Shown here: piece by piece, positions 22,560 to 33,412 of the stretch
Layout of the letters: each line of letters opens with the position of its first letter
Numbering within the stretch: position 1 is the first letter of the stretch
Made by a program: the position numbers and the translations under genes
The notes under the pieces: generated by a model
What the model was told of the DNA's origin: nothing
The model's database searches: none
What the model saw: only the letters and a program-made list of their open reading frames with translations
Assembly (NCBI GenBank): GCA_003550325.1
Contig: QKWP01000766.1
Span: forward strand, 33,425 to 97,424
Direction of reading: 5' to 3'
Length of the DNA: 64,000 bases
Source: Gigaspora rosea
Lineage: Eukaryota > Glomeromycota > Glomeromycetes > Diversisporales > Gigasporaceae

Positions 22560-22860
22560 GCGTTTTAACACAAGATAACTGGCAGAAAGTGGTGCCCTTG
22601 TACAGAAAATTTTGGTGGAGTCATCACTTCTACTCTGTCAATGAAGTAACCTGGACATTATAATAGGGAACAACAAAGAAATGAGCTTTCTGGCTACACT
22701 CTCCTTTAAATTTCTTACAAGTAATTCCTTGGCATTATTTTTCTCGTCTTCCTGCCATTTCTTCAAAATTTTTGACAAAAAGTGGTGATTTGGTTTACCC
22801 CCTTTAAACAATCAGCAGTGTTTACCTTTCCAAATTCAGATGGACCCAGTAGAATGCAAC
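22560..22860 (+). repeat. dispersed repeat with coding relic, copy 2
   Basis: Matches the reverse complement of 12803-13260. It encodes QDNWQKVVPLYRKFWW followed by stops, then the phrase TTTAAACAATCAGCAGTGTTT, which also occurs in copy 1 and at about 28655. Family unknown. Confidence 0.55.
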
Positions 22861-23562
22861 CATGTGTCATGTTTGTTTACGAATATAGTTTCAGTGCTAC
22901 TTTATACGATGTTGCTCCAGTCGATGGTTAAGGAATATCTGAGGATGGTCGTATAGTTGGAAGAAGTGGTATAGCTTTACAGTAGGGATATACAATAGTT
23001 GCATTTGTTATATAATTTTTATTCAGCCTCTCATGGGCTATAATGTGTTTCCTTTTCTTTTTTCTACTTTTTTTTTGTTTCGTTTTTTGCTAGACAAGCC
23101 TTCATGCTTATACCATGTTTCTTTTTTGTTTTCCTCTTCCATTTTTCGGTTTGTTCTTTTTCTTTTTTTAGTATTTCTCATTTTCTTGACTTTAGTTTCT
23201 TTTTTCTTTACCTCTCTCCTTATTTTGTTCTTAGTAAATTTCTTGTTAGTTAAAGAAATATAAAGAAGAGAAGAAGCCATTTTGGTGTCACTTAGGCTAG
23301 TTTATCATAGCCTCTAGTTTTTAGATTTATCTTAAAATTAGTGCGGCAGGTTGCGCTTGGGCATCTTATGAGCAGCCAGGTGATATCAGATTTCAAATTA
23401 GGAGTAAACAAGTGTATTAAAGTAGCAATATACTTAGTATCTTAATAAAATACTAGTGAAACTGCCTAAGTAAAAAAAAATACTTTTGAAGATTATCACA
23501 AATGTTATTGTTTTTACTTTTTTAATAGTTTGAATATTGAAATTTTATATATAAATTTATAA
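22861..23562. other. T-rich low-complexity and intergenic DNA
   Basis: 23040-23260 is a pyrimidine-rich tract (TTTTCTTTT type); open frames across it on both strands are compositional. No gene recognised. Confidence 0.5.
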
Positions 23563-24463
23563 ATTTAAGGTATGAGTAATTTGGCAAATTTTGATATCTT
23601 ATGATCTTAATGATCAGAATCAAGTAATTTTTATACCATTTAATTCATCTTGATGAGACAAATTGAATGGTACCAAGCGCACCTGATTCTAATTATTGGA
23701 TTACAAGATATTTTGATTATTTGCCATGTTTACACTTTATCAAAATTTTTTCAAGAATCATTTTTGTGCAATATTTAGTTAATGTTATTTTGTGATATAG
23801 TAATTAGAATTCAGAATAGAATAAACTTTATATTATTTGATTCATCTTATTGAGACAAATCAAATGATATAAAATTATTCAATTCAGACCACTGGATCAC
23901 ACAAATGCCATCAATTCACCAATTTACTCCCTACCTCTCTTAAATTTAAACCTTTTAATACTAGTGTTCTGATCCGAGTAAGTATCACCTGGGTTATCCA
24001 CAAGTAGGCAGGTAGCCCGGATTGAATTATGGCCCACCCAAGTAGTCAACCCACGGATCACCCTTGGTCACCCACATGAGTGACCCGTATATAATAGCTA
24101 TATCTAGTGTTCTGATCCAGGTTGGGTGACCTGTATGTAGTGATATAAATAGCAGACTTAGCTCACAGCTAATATTTATAAAGCTGAGCCAAAGCTTCAG
24201 CTCTACAACCAAAGCTGAGTGGCTCCAAAAACTAGAGCCATGCTATTTATAAGCTGATCAATTTCAAACCAAATTATTACAGAATTATTTTTTATACGTT
24301 GATTGAAATTCCTTACCGTTATATTATAGTATTAGAATTAAATAAGCCAGCTTTTTAGAATTTACTATAAATACTATTATTAGTTAGCATATTCTATCTT
24401 TAAATTAGACTTGTATGTAAGCGAATTTATACCAAAAGTAGTTAATAAATTAAATACAAGTTA

Positions 24464-24771
24464 CAGTCAACCCTCCATAAATGCAACTCGTAGGGACAAG
24501 CCTACAACGTGCATTTAGGGAGGTTTGCATTTAGAGAGAGCCAATTAAATTGCAGCTTTTAAAAACTAGATCATCAAGTTTGTGTAACTTCTACCAAAAC
24601 TGTATAACCTATCTTAAATACTAAAATTTGATTGGCCACGTGCATTTAGGGAGGTTAGTGTAATATAAAATGTTATTCAAGAGAACGTGCATTTAGCACT
24701 AATAATAGAAAAAAACGTGCATTTAGAGAGGTATTGCATTTATGGAGGTTGCATTTATAGAGGGTTGACTG
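24464..24771. mobile_element. mariner-type MITE
   Basis: 308 bp. Ends CAGTCAACCCTCCATAAATG and inverted CATTTATAGAGGGTTGACTG are of the classic Tc1/mariner kind, with TA at each flank. The interior repeats GTGCATTTAGGGAGG several times. Confidence 0.85.
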
Positions 24772-24979
24772 TATAATGTAGATTTTATTGGCTAATTTTC
24801 TAATAGTCATATGGTATAGACTTATTGGCTCATAGCTCATATATAACTTCAAAGTTTTAAGCTGAGCCATTTTTAGAGCTGATGTTTTATTTGGAAACCT
24901 ATTGTCATGCCAATGATTAGCTTGACTTAGTCATTTGGCTCATGACTCAGCTCAAGCCATTTTATCACTACCTATATAG

Positions 24980-27129
24980 TAGGGGTCTTAATGGGTTGGG
25001 TTGGGTCGGGTTTGGGACTGACCCGTGTCTGACCCACTTAGATCAAAACCCGACTCGAGTCTGACCCGCCTCATGTCAAACATGACCCGGGTCTGACCCG
25101 CCTCATGCCAAACCCAACTCAGGTCTGACCCGCCTCATGTCAAACCCAACCCAGGTCTGACCCAACCCAGCCCAACACGGGTTGAACCCGGGTTAATAAT
25201 GGGTAACCAACGATTGCTTATTATATTACTACCTAAAACCTATCTAAGGCTGTTTAAAGTTAAGTTTTCCGTTAATATCACCCCTCCACCTTTCCTTTAA
25301 TGTCCCCCGGATAATACTTTATCTGAAAGTTGTAACCTTTTCATAATCTAATAACTGGTTTTATATTCTATTCAAATAAAAGGATAACAGTTATATCCAG
25401 ATAAGATATTTATATTATAATGCATCAATCAAATAAAGTAACTCTATATTGATCAACATAAAAAAATAATTTATGCATGAAGTATGTACTTTGTACATTC
25501 TATTCTAAAACTTATGTATTTGTCAGGTGTCATTAGTGGCCAAACAAAGAGATCTAGCCGTATTTCAGAAATAAATAAAAGTTTAAAAAATTTTATTTGT
25601 GTATTAAAATTTTGAAATCAAAAATGAAATGGGAGTGCTTAAAGACTCCTATTTGACAAGATAAGTAAAATTATTTTATTATGCAGATAACAAACTATTT
25701 AATAATAATAAAATGATATTAGATGCAGTATCGATTAACAATAAAATAATTTATAATAATGAAGATCATATAAATAAGTGTATTCGAATTTTAATTAAAA
25801 AATAAATAACAGATAAGATTTGATTTGTACATCTCTTATTTGATATTGAAACGTTTTCTTGTTTATCAAAATAAGATTTACACAAGAAAACCCCCTAGAT
25901 CACTTTGGCTAGATGAATTGTAAGGAAATAATGAACAAGAAAAAAGACATTGTATGGAGGTTGCAGAATAATGCACTCCCATTAGGGTACCGTTTTATGC
26001 ATACATAGATGGGAGTAGTCTTAATTGTCCAGAAGAAAAGCAAACACCTCAGTATTTTGTGATAGAATGCAATATTAGTCAGTTAATTTGAAAATAGGCT
26101 ATATGTTTTTAAAGAACTCCATAACAGATCCAAGACCACAAGAAATGAGGAAAATCTTTACAGCTAGCAATATTCAAGATAATAGAAAAAGGAGGGTAGC
26201 ATTATGGTTGCATATCAATATATCCAAGCTCGATGGGGTAACAATATTATAATGAAAGAAACTGTTAAAATAGTGGCTAAAGCCAGATTACAAAAGAGTT
26301 TCAAGGTACTTATAATAGCAAGCTGAAGGAAAAGTTAGTTCAATTCTTGAACTTTTAAAATTTCTTTTAAGTTGTAGATAGGTAGTTTGTTAGTTATAAT
26401 AATTATAATATGTATTCAAATTTTAATTCTGAAACCCCTTATTATAATGTTCCACATCATTCTGAATTTATGTTAATTCTCAATTGGCGAATTGACGATC
26501 GAAAAAATTGAGAAAGAACACATTTCAATTCAGAATTGAGAAATGGCTTGAAACAATAATAGTATAGAATAATCCTTTTATCACGCAAATTCAACTTGCA
26601 CTTTTCTTATTGTATTCCATACTGGTATGTAATAGAAAAATAAAATAAGTCTTACTATACAGTATGAATTCATATATATAATATAATAATTGTAATTATA
26701 ATATTTACAAAAAAACTGAAAGCCAGTATAAGTTTAATGTAACTGATTTATATCGACCTATTAAATAAATATGGTAAACGAAATATTAAAATTGTGTTCT
26801 TATTTAAAATATATTAAATTTATGATATAGACAAGTTTTATACCGGGTGATGCTAGTATATAAATAATATGCAAATTAAAATATTTATTATAATTGTATT
26901 TTACCCTATATTATCCTATATAATATCTTAAATTAACCGGATACCTCAATAATTTATCTGTTTATCAATTTTATAATTCAGGTATCCGGATAGCCTAACA
27001 GTTAACCGGTCATTGGTTTCATCCATCATTAACCCGGGTCTGACCCGAACCAGGTTTTTTCTGACCCGGATCTAACCCGACCCAGATTTTTTCTGACCCA
27101 GGTCAGACCCGACCCAGCTAAGACCCCTA
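24980..27129. mobile_element. 2.15-kb hAT element nested in a hAT element
   Basis: Ends TAGGGGTCTTA and TAAGACCCCTA. A perfect 8-bp duplication CTATATAG lies at 24972-24979 and 27130-27137. Subterminal repeats of GACCCGGGTCTGACCC type crowd 25000-25200 and 27030-27120, as expected for transposase-binding arrays. The body carries a LINE fragment (about 25900-26360); no transposase. Confidence 0.9.
25900..26360 (+). pseudogene. LINE 3'-end fragment inside the hAT element
   Basis: The frame KKDIVWRLQNNALPLGYRF parallels KKNIFWRLLHKALPLGTRI of the LINE at 10480-10540. It is followed by a decayed knuckle region (NCPEEKQTPQYFVIEC) and WLHINISK-like sequence. Several stops and frameshifts. Confidence 0.65.
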
Positions 27130-27654
27130 CTATATAGGTCACAGGTCAGAAATTGTTTATAACTCAAGTCAAACAACATGGTATTAAAAAATGCAAAAAT
27201 TGGGAAAAAAATTAGTATATAACATTTTTTCCTAAGCCAAGTTTTTTTAATTTGTCTTTCTTTTTTTTTTAAACCTACCTTTTTTGAAATTTTACTTTTT
27301 TTTTTTTTTTTTTTAGAATTAGACTATGAAATTTTTTATATAATCTGGGTGATTTGGGTTACCACCCATGGGTACCCTGTAGCAAAATTTTTTCTACTAC
27401 TTAGTGTTCACCTGAGTAACCCACTTGTGGGTGACCAGGTTGGGATTTTCGTAATGGGTTAGAACACTATTTAATACAATGTATAAGCCATTTAATGCTA
27501 CTTTAAAACAAGATATTATATTACGAATTTTATATAAAATAATTCTAAATTATAAATAAAATTTAATATAAAAAATAAAAATTTTGTTAATATTAAAATA
27601 AATATTTTTATATTAGTTATGTTAATTTTGCCAAATTATCCTTTTCTATCTTAT

Positions 27655-29046
27655 ATATAAAATTTCAAATTTCAAAATATATTAACTCGTAATTTTATAA
27701 GATTTTGAACAAATATTTGGCATACATGGCTTTACTAAGTTACTATTGTGCTAGAAGCCTATATTTAACTATTACACAAAGCTTTTTTGAGGTGTTTTAA
27801 TTTTTAAATGGCTATAACTCTTTATCTATGAGTTTTTAAAACATCTAACTAGTAACTTTGTAAAGCGATATTAGTTCTATATGTGTACTAAATATCTTTT
27901 TAAATTCTTATTAGTGTAAAGAGTTGATGCATTTTGAAAATTAAAATTTTATAAGTTTTATATATAAAATTTCAATTTTCAAAATGCATCAACTTTTTAT
28001 AGTGATAAGATTTGAAAAGATATTTGGTACACATGAGAGCTAATATAGCTTTACAAAGTTATTGGTCAGATGTTTTAAAATCTTTTAGATAAAAGTTATA
28101 GCAATTTAAAAATTAAAACAATCTCAAAAAAGCTTTATATAACTGTTGAGTATTGGCTTCCAGCACTATCATCAAATTTTTTTAAAAACCTTTAAATAAA
28201 AAGTTATAGCAATTTAAAAAAATTAAACCACTTTATATAATTATTGAGTAATACAACTTTTTCTAATAATCTCTTACACTAAATTTTTCAAGAAAGCTGA
28301 CCTATGTAAACTGTATAGTTATTATATATAATATGCAATAAAACTTTTCTTTTAGCAGCTAGGGCTCAAAGCCATTTACTAAGTATTTGGTTCTATTTGA
28401 ATCTGAGTTGACCAAAAATCAGACCCACCTAAATAGGCCTTTTAGCAGAAGTTTGAAACACTACTAAGTGAAGAAATAGTAGCTAGTTTTGTCAAGGTTT
28501 TTGGATATGAAAACAAATATAAATACTTGGTAAGATATAATATTCTATACAGCATAACTTTTTCAAGTCATTACAACTTGTTGTGTACCACCCTTTTGCT
28601 CCTTTAGCATTTCAAAATTTCAACAAAGTGGGTATTTTGGTTTACTCTCTCCAAAAGATTAGCAGTGTTTGCTTTCCCAAATCAGAAAAACCTATCTGTT
28701 TAGGGTTGATGTTACAAGTAGACCATGAGCTATAATGTAAACAATAAATAACATGTCAGAGATGTTTTGGACCATTCAAAGAAATTTTTTATAACTTTGT
28801 TATAAGGTGGTTTCTTTGTGTTTTAGTTCTTTCTTTTTTGTTGCTATAGTAGTTACTATATACAATATATAATACTTTGGTAAAAGTTCTATGCAGTATT
28901 ATATAATTTTTATATTATATATATTTCATTTACTGTAATATTTGTCAAAACTAGCTCTTTTTTTGTCTTTCACATCTTGTTTCTTTTATTTTTGTTATTT
29001 TATTTAGTATTTCATTTAGGTTTAGTAGTTTTTCCTCATTTTTATA
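27655..29046. other. A+T-rich DNA with diverged inverted and dispersed repeats
   Basis: 27660-28250 contains diverged inverted repeats (for example TTTTGAAAATTAAAATTTTATAA against ATATAAAATTTCAATTTTCAAAATGC around 27935-27985), so it may be an old fold-back element. 28590-28690 matches part of the repeat at 22780-22850. No gene. Confidence 0.4.
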
Positions 29047-29125
29047 CAGTCTGACCTCTCTATAATCACCAAGTCCATCGCGCTCTATTTTGGTGATTGT
29101 ATAGAGTGTAACTATAAATAAAATA

Positions 29126-29259
29126 CCGTAAACTGCCATATAAACAGCCCGGGTCTGGTACATTCCACCAAAAAAATTAATTAGTAAAAAAAAGAAAATT
29201 ATTAGTAAAAATGAGAGGGGGTCTAATATGTGGGGGGCTGTTTATACGGCAGTTTACGG
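29126..29259. mobile_element. short MITE nested in a mariner-like element
   Basis: 134 bp with ends CCGTAAACTGCCATATAAAC and inverted GTTTATACGGCAGTTTACGG, flanked by TA on both sides (29124-29125 and 29260-29261). Confidence 0.9.
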
Positions 29260-29345
29260 TACCTTGTTATAGTCACGTGACCAAAGGCCAATAAGATATT
29301 TGCGCATATTTGAAATTATTAAAAAATTTAAAATGTTTGATAGTG

Positions 29346-29652
29346 AATAACTATTGATCCAGCAGACCAATTTGAATAAAACAACTATTAGAGTATTTAA
29401 TTCAATGAGACGATTCTAAAGAGTCCAAAATTATCCAAATCTAATTACAAAATGTTAAGATCTTTAAGAATTTTTCACTCAGATGTTTAAATTTAATCAA
29501 TTCTTAAACATATAAAGTGAAACAAATCCTTAATGATCTCAGGAGCGTGTAATTCGATTTTAACGATTTTGGGCTTATTAGAATCACCACATTGTGATGA
29601 ACATTTTGGTAGTCGTTTCACCCAAATTGGACTACTGGATCAAAAGTTATTT
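29346..29652. repeat. palindromic segment related to the 39-kb element
   Basis: Two arms of about 105 bp pair with each other (AATAACTATTGATCCAGCAG at left; inverted TACTGGATCAAAAGTTATT at right). Both arms resemble the terminal repeats at 39028-39138. Confidence 0.65.
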
Positions 29653-29870
29653 GCTGTCAAACCTTTAAGAATTTTTAATAGAATATTTAAATAAATATGA
29701 ATATGAATATTGGCCAATCAGATTTTATTAAAATTTTTTGTTGATAGTGATTATTAGTGATATGTAACTATAATGAGGTTTTTTTACTATATTTTAAGTT
29801 TGTCGCACAATATTGGGTGCTTATATAGAGGTGTGACTATATGGGGCATGACTATAAAGAGGTCAAATTG

Positions 29871-30320
29871 TACTTTATTTTTGATTCCAATTTTATTTTT
29901 CTTTTTTCATTTTTGTAATGGGTTTTAAATAAACTCATTCCACCTTCAAAGCTAGATAAGGAGGATTTGAAAAAAAGGCAGTCTAAACAAGACTAACAGC
30001 AGCTATTTGGTAAGTATAGAATACTTGCAAAAATTGTAGGTCCCTATAGGAGACAAATTAGCTGTTATGTCAGATTTCACTTGGGTACTTTGATATTGAG
30101 TGAGTTTTATTAGAAATAAAGGATCTAGTTAGCAGATTTAAACTCAAAATTACAGTAATATATCATTTGTAAACTATTACTATCTCTATTAATAAAAGCA
30201 GGATCGCTAATAAAAAATATATATATATATATATATGTTTACTTTTATTAACCAATTCAACCAAACTAAATGAAAAATCTGTTATTAAATAACAAATTAA
30301 ATTTAAATACAATAGTTTGC
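29871..30320. other. A+T-rich DNA with TA microsatellite
   Basis: A (TA)n run lies at about 30218-30236. No gene recognised. Confidence 0.4.
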
Positions 30321-30612
30321 TTAAGGGTAAAGTGAACATAGATTATTTTTAATAGTGATCACATTGTGATCATATGAAATTAAATGATCAACCAATCAGA
30401 ATTGTAAACAACATAGATTCAACCAATCAGGATTAATCATTTTTGTATAGCTACAAAAAATTTGAACCAACTTAGAAAAACTTTATGACATATAGAAATA
30501 TTATTTTTCAAATACTATATTTATTAAAATTTTACGAGTATTTTGTAACAACTGTAAAAAGTTTTATTCATAGCACATTTTTGTATTCTATATAAATCTT
30601 AGAGAATTACTA
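30321..30612. mobile_element. TTAA-type MITE, copy 2 (right end lost)
   Basis: Starts TTAAGGGTAAAGTGAACATAG, like the copy at 61945. It carries the shared phrase ACCAATCAGAATTGTAAAC and runs into TCTATATAAATC, matching 21622-22147 near its right end. The final inverted end is not found. Confidence 0.65.
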
Positions 30613-30759
30613 TGATTAACCGGGGGGAAATTCCCAGTTACACAGATCAGTGATCTGCATACATATTTATTTTTAATTTTTTTGTTTATATCTGTCTTTT
30701 TTTCTTTTTCTAGTTTAGTGGCTTCTTTTTTTTTTATATAGCGTCGATTTTATTACTCT

Positions 30760-31040
30760 TTGGTGATGTTGTTTGTTGTTATTCAGTTTGTCATTTTTAG
30801 GTGTCATCGTTAGCGCTTTCATCTTTTCAACATTAAAGCAGGCTTTTGTGTTAGTAGATGCTCCTAGTCCAGAAGCAACAACATTTCCGGTTTAAGAGGC
30901 AGCAGTTGTAGTTCTAGTAGTTTTTATAGCACTTAAAAGTTCTTTCGAATCTACTTCCACTCTAACTGTAACCAACTCAGTAACTTTTGTCAAAGTACGA
31001 CCTCCACCTATAATTGTAATACAATTTCCAGAAGGAGAAA
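30760..31040 (-). pseudogene. possible coding relic, unknown family
   Basis: On the minus strand a frame with one internal stop encodes an Ala/Thr-rich, Lys-rich segment with ITIIGGGRTLTKVTELVTVRV and VVASGLGASTNTKACFNVEK. The composition looks protein-like against the A+T-rich background, but no domain is recognised and it is not repeated elsewhere in the window. Confidence 0.25.
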
Positions 31041-31499
31041 CACTTTTGAGGGTTCTACTTTGAAAGAAAGAATGTTGACTGTTTTTCCATCAACTAAAAA
31101 CTGTTTATAGTTAATTCATTGATGAGTACAATGAAGAGTGCTAGCTAATCATGAGCGAAAAATTATGTTATCCAAGTGTGACTCAGAACTGGTTACAAAT
31201 TAACACCAGTATCACCTGTCTTGGATTTAGTCTTTGTTGTTATTTTCATGTTACTAATCTTGTTTTTTTTTCATTTGAAGGAGAAACACTTTCGAGGGTT
31301 CTACTTTGAAAGAAGGAATGTTGACTGTTTTTCTATTAACTAACAACTGTTTATGGTTAACTCATTGACAAGCATAGCGAAGAGTGTGGCTAATCCAAGC
31401 GTGACTCAGAACTGGTTAACAAATTAACACCAGTATCACCTGTCTTGTATTTAGCCTTTGTTGTTATTTTCACGTTACTAATAGCTTGTTTTTTTTGGT
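31031..31499. repeat. 246-bp tandem duplication
   Basis: Unit 1 begins at 31031 (GAAGGAGAAACACTTTTGAG) and unit 2 at 31277 (GAAGGAGAAACACTTTCGAG). They are alike to about 31499, diverged by point changes and short indels. Confidence 0.85.
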
Positions 31500-31679
31500 T
31501 TAGATTTCTGGCTTGCGTTTGTGGATGTCTTGTATGTTTTGTCACTGATTTGCTGTAACAAAAGTGGAACAGGTTGGCGTCAGGAATGCTTGAAATAGCA
31601 CGGATCTTGTAGCATGCACAAAAATGTTTTATGAAAAGGTACAGTAAAAATGGCACGGACATTACCTCAAAGGTTAGCA

Positions 31680-32045
31680 CATAATATTACATTATATAAA
31701 ATAGCGCGCATTCGGATGACATGTATGTGTATATTACAGACGTGACGTGTTGGCTTGTTTCGTGGAGAACAAAAAGTCAGTAAAGAATATTTTTTTAAAA
31801 AAAGCAATATCCCATGATTTTACTGATGAAGCTTTCTTGTGTGTCTTAAAAAAATTCCTTACAAAATTCTGCTTCGTATGCAGTTAGCTTGTTGATTATT
31901 TATATAAATTTATGTTTTAATAGCTAATCCACATTGTTATTATAGTGGCACGTGAATTTATGTTCATTACCTATGCCAAATCCCGTGCTGATTCGACTAG
32001 CAATTCAGCAATTTATATAGATTAAAGCCATATATTAGAGTTAGT
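31680..32045. other. intergenic DNA, nothing recognised
   Basis: No gene, repeat boundary or RNA recognised. Confidence 0.35.
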
Positions 32046-32111
32046 AGCAAAGTTAGGGTAGTAGTAGTACAAATTTGGGTTAGGATAGGATGAGATTAGA
32101 AGGGGTTGAGG

Positions 32112-33292
32112 CAGTGTTTAAAACTCAGATCTAAAACTACTGGCACAGCGTGCAAGAATTGGAAAGGTTTTGAGTGCACAAATAACCAACCTATTGCACA
32201 TGTGTGCATGTAAAAAAAATTTTTTCATGCACATATATTTTTATCACACATGTCCTCATAATATTTGCTACTGTGAAATATGAATTCACTCTTTAATTAT
32301 ATTAATATTGAAGGAGTGAAAGTGCACTTTGTAAAAATACTACAATTACCTCTTTGAATCTTATAGCAATATGATTTCTAATAAAGGTGCAAAAATATTA
32401 GCTAATTCGCTTTGTAAAAATACCTTTCTGACTCATTTAAATCTTAATAGAATGTTTTAAAGGTTTAAATACATTAGTGAATGTCTTTGGCAAAAATTTG
32501 ACTTTTACCCATTTGGATGTTTATTTTAATCAAATTTGCAATAAAGGAGAATTTATATTAGCAGAAGCTCTTTGTAAAAACATCTCTTTTACTTCTTTAG
32601 ATATTGTAACATTTTTGACCATCTACATGATTGGGGATATATGTCCAGTTTGTTTATTTGATTGTTGTGTGCGAATATTCTATGATTACATTATCGTAAT
32701 GGTTTGTCATAGATTTTACTACATTTTTGAGACTTTCTTAAAATAAATTAATAAAAAAAAATCATTATTCCTACCAAACTAGAATTTCATATGATCACAC
32801 TTATTTTATAATAACCTCAATTCAGTATCAACTCCAATAATTAAAATAAAAATGATCTGTAATATCATACTTAGTACTAGTATGTTCCTGGTTTTAGTGC
32901 AACTATGTCGTGCAGCTACTCTAATTTATTTCTGTCTACTTACAAACATTTACTATCAATTATTCATATATTACTGTATTATTTATAGTAATAGCAATAG
33001 TAATTGCTTAAATTAGAAAAGTAGTAGATTTGCAAATTACAAATTATTATCATTATACCTAATATCGTTAATATATATTATTAATATATTTTGTGCATTA
33101 AAATTAAAGTTCTCTCATGCACATAATTTTTTGTGCATAAAAATTTAAAATTTTTTGTTGCGCATAACTTTTTGTGCATTATTTTTATAAAATTTTAGAT
33201 GAACATTTGCACACTTAACTTGTTAAAATTTTATGCGCATAAAAATATATATGTGCACATGTGCATTGTGTGCATGCCAATTTTAAACACTG
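32112..33292. mobile_element. hAT-type element carrying an LRR gene fragment
   Basis: 1181 bp. Ends CAGTGTTTAAAACTC and inverted CAATTTTAAACACTG fit the hAT pattern CAGNG. A perfect 8-bp duplication GGTTGAGG lies at 32104-32111 and 33293-33300. Subterminal regions (32180-32260 and 33090-33280) are full of TGTGCAT/ATGCACA repeats, the usual hAT transposase-binding layout. Between them is a segment of host-type coding sequence with LRR repeats. No transposase. Confidence 0.8.
32313..32610 (+). pseudogene. ribonuclease-inhibitor-type LRR fragment
   Basis: About three 28-residue repeats in shifting frames: SALCKNTTITSLNL (from 32321), then NKGAKILANSLCKNTFLTHL (from about 32383), then GKNLTFTHLDVYFNQICNKG and ILAEALCKNISFTSLDI (to about 32608). 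The pattern GAxxLAxALCxNxxLTxLxL is that of NLRC3/RNH1-like proteins, numerous in Rhizophagus. Frames shift near 32370 and 32455. Confidence 0.75.
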
Positions 33293-33412
33293 GGTTGAGG
33301 TAAGGGGTTGGGGTTATGGTTAGGATAAGGGTTAAGGTTAGGGTTAGGCTAATATTAGGTGAAAGGGATGAGTTAGGGTAAGGGTAGTGTGTGATTAGAG
33401 TTAGGCTAGTAT

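Larger units (their letters stand above)
23962..27469. mobile_element. 3.5-kb non-autonomous hAT element
   Basis: Ends TAGTGTTCTGATCCG and inverted CGTAATGGGTTAGAACACTA (hAT pattern TAGNG). A perfect 8-bp duplication TTTAATAC lies at 23954-23961 and 27470-27477. A second terminal-like motif CTAGTGTTCTGATCC occurs inside at about 24105. Two younger elements sit in it (24464-24771 and 24980-27129). No hAT transposase is visible. Confidence 0.85.
23563..27654. mobile_element. TIR element family X, copy 1, split by a hAT insertion
   Basis: The left piece 23563-23961 and right piece 27470-27654 align end to end with the uninterrupted copy at 51673-52245, including GAGTAATTTGGCAAA at the left end and TTTTGCCAAATTATCC at the right. 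Internally it has palindromic modules built from GATCAGAATC and GAATGGTA. At the split, the intact copy reads straight across, which proves the later insertion. Confidence 0.8.
29047..29870. mobile_element. mariner-like non-autonomous element
   Basis: 824 bp. Ends CAGTCTGACCTCTCTATAATC and inverted GACTATAAAGAGGTCAAATTG, TA at both flanks. Subterminal TATAGAGGTGTGACTATA repeats. It contains a nested 134-bp MITE and a 300-bp palindromic segment related to the outer element at 39028-40843. Confidence 0.75.
32046..33412. repeat. degenerate telomere-like tract, split by a hAT insertion
   Basis: 32046-32111 and 33293-33412 are built from variants of GGGTTAGG, GGTTGAGG and TTAGGGTAAGGG. The split lies exactly at the GGTTGAGG duplicated by the hAT element. 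The units are too degenerate and too short overall to be a working telomere. Confidence 0.6.

Noticed and set aside
23033..23280. Overlapping Phe/Leu-rich and Lys/Arg-rich open frames
   Set aside because: Products of a pyrimidine-rich tract; no domain, no supporting context.
33293..33412. A true telomere or chromosome end
   Set aside because: Units are degenerate, under 200 bp in total, and flanked by ordinary sequence on both sides.
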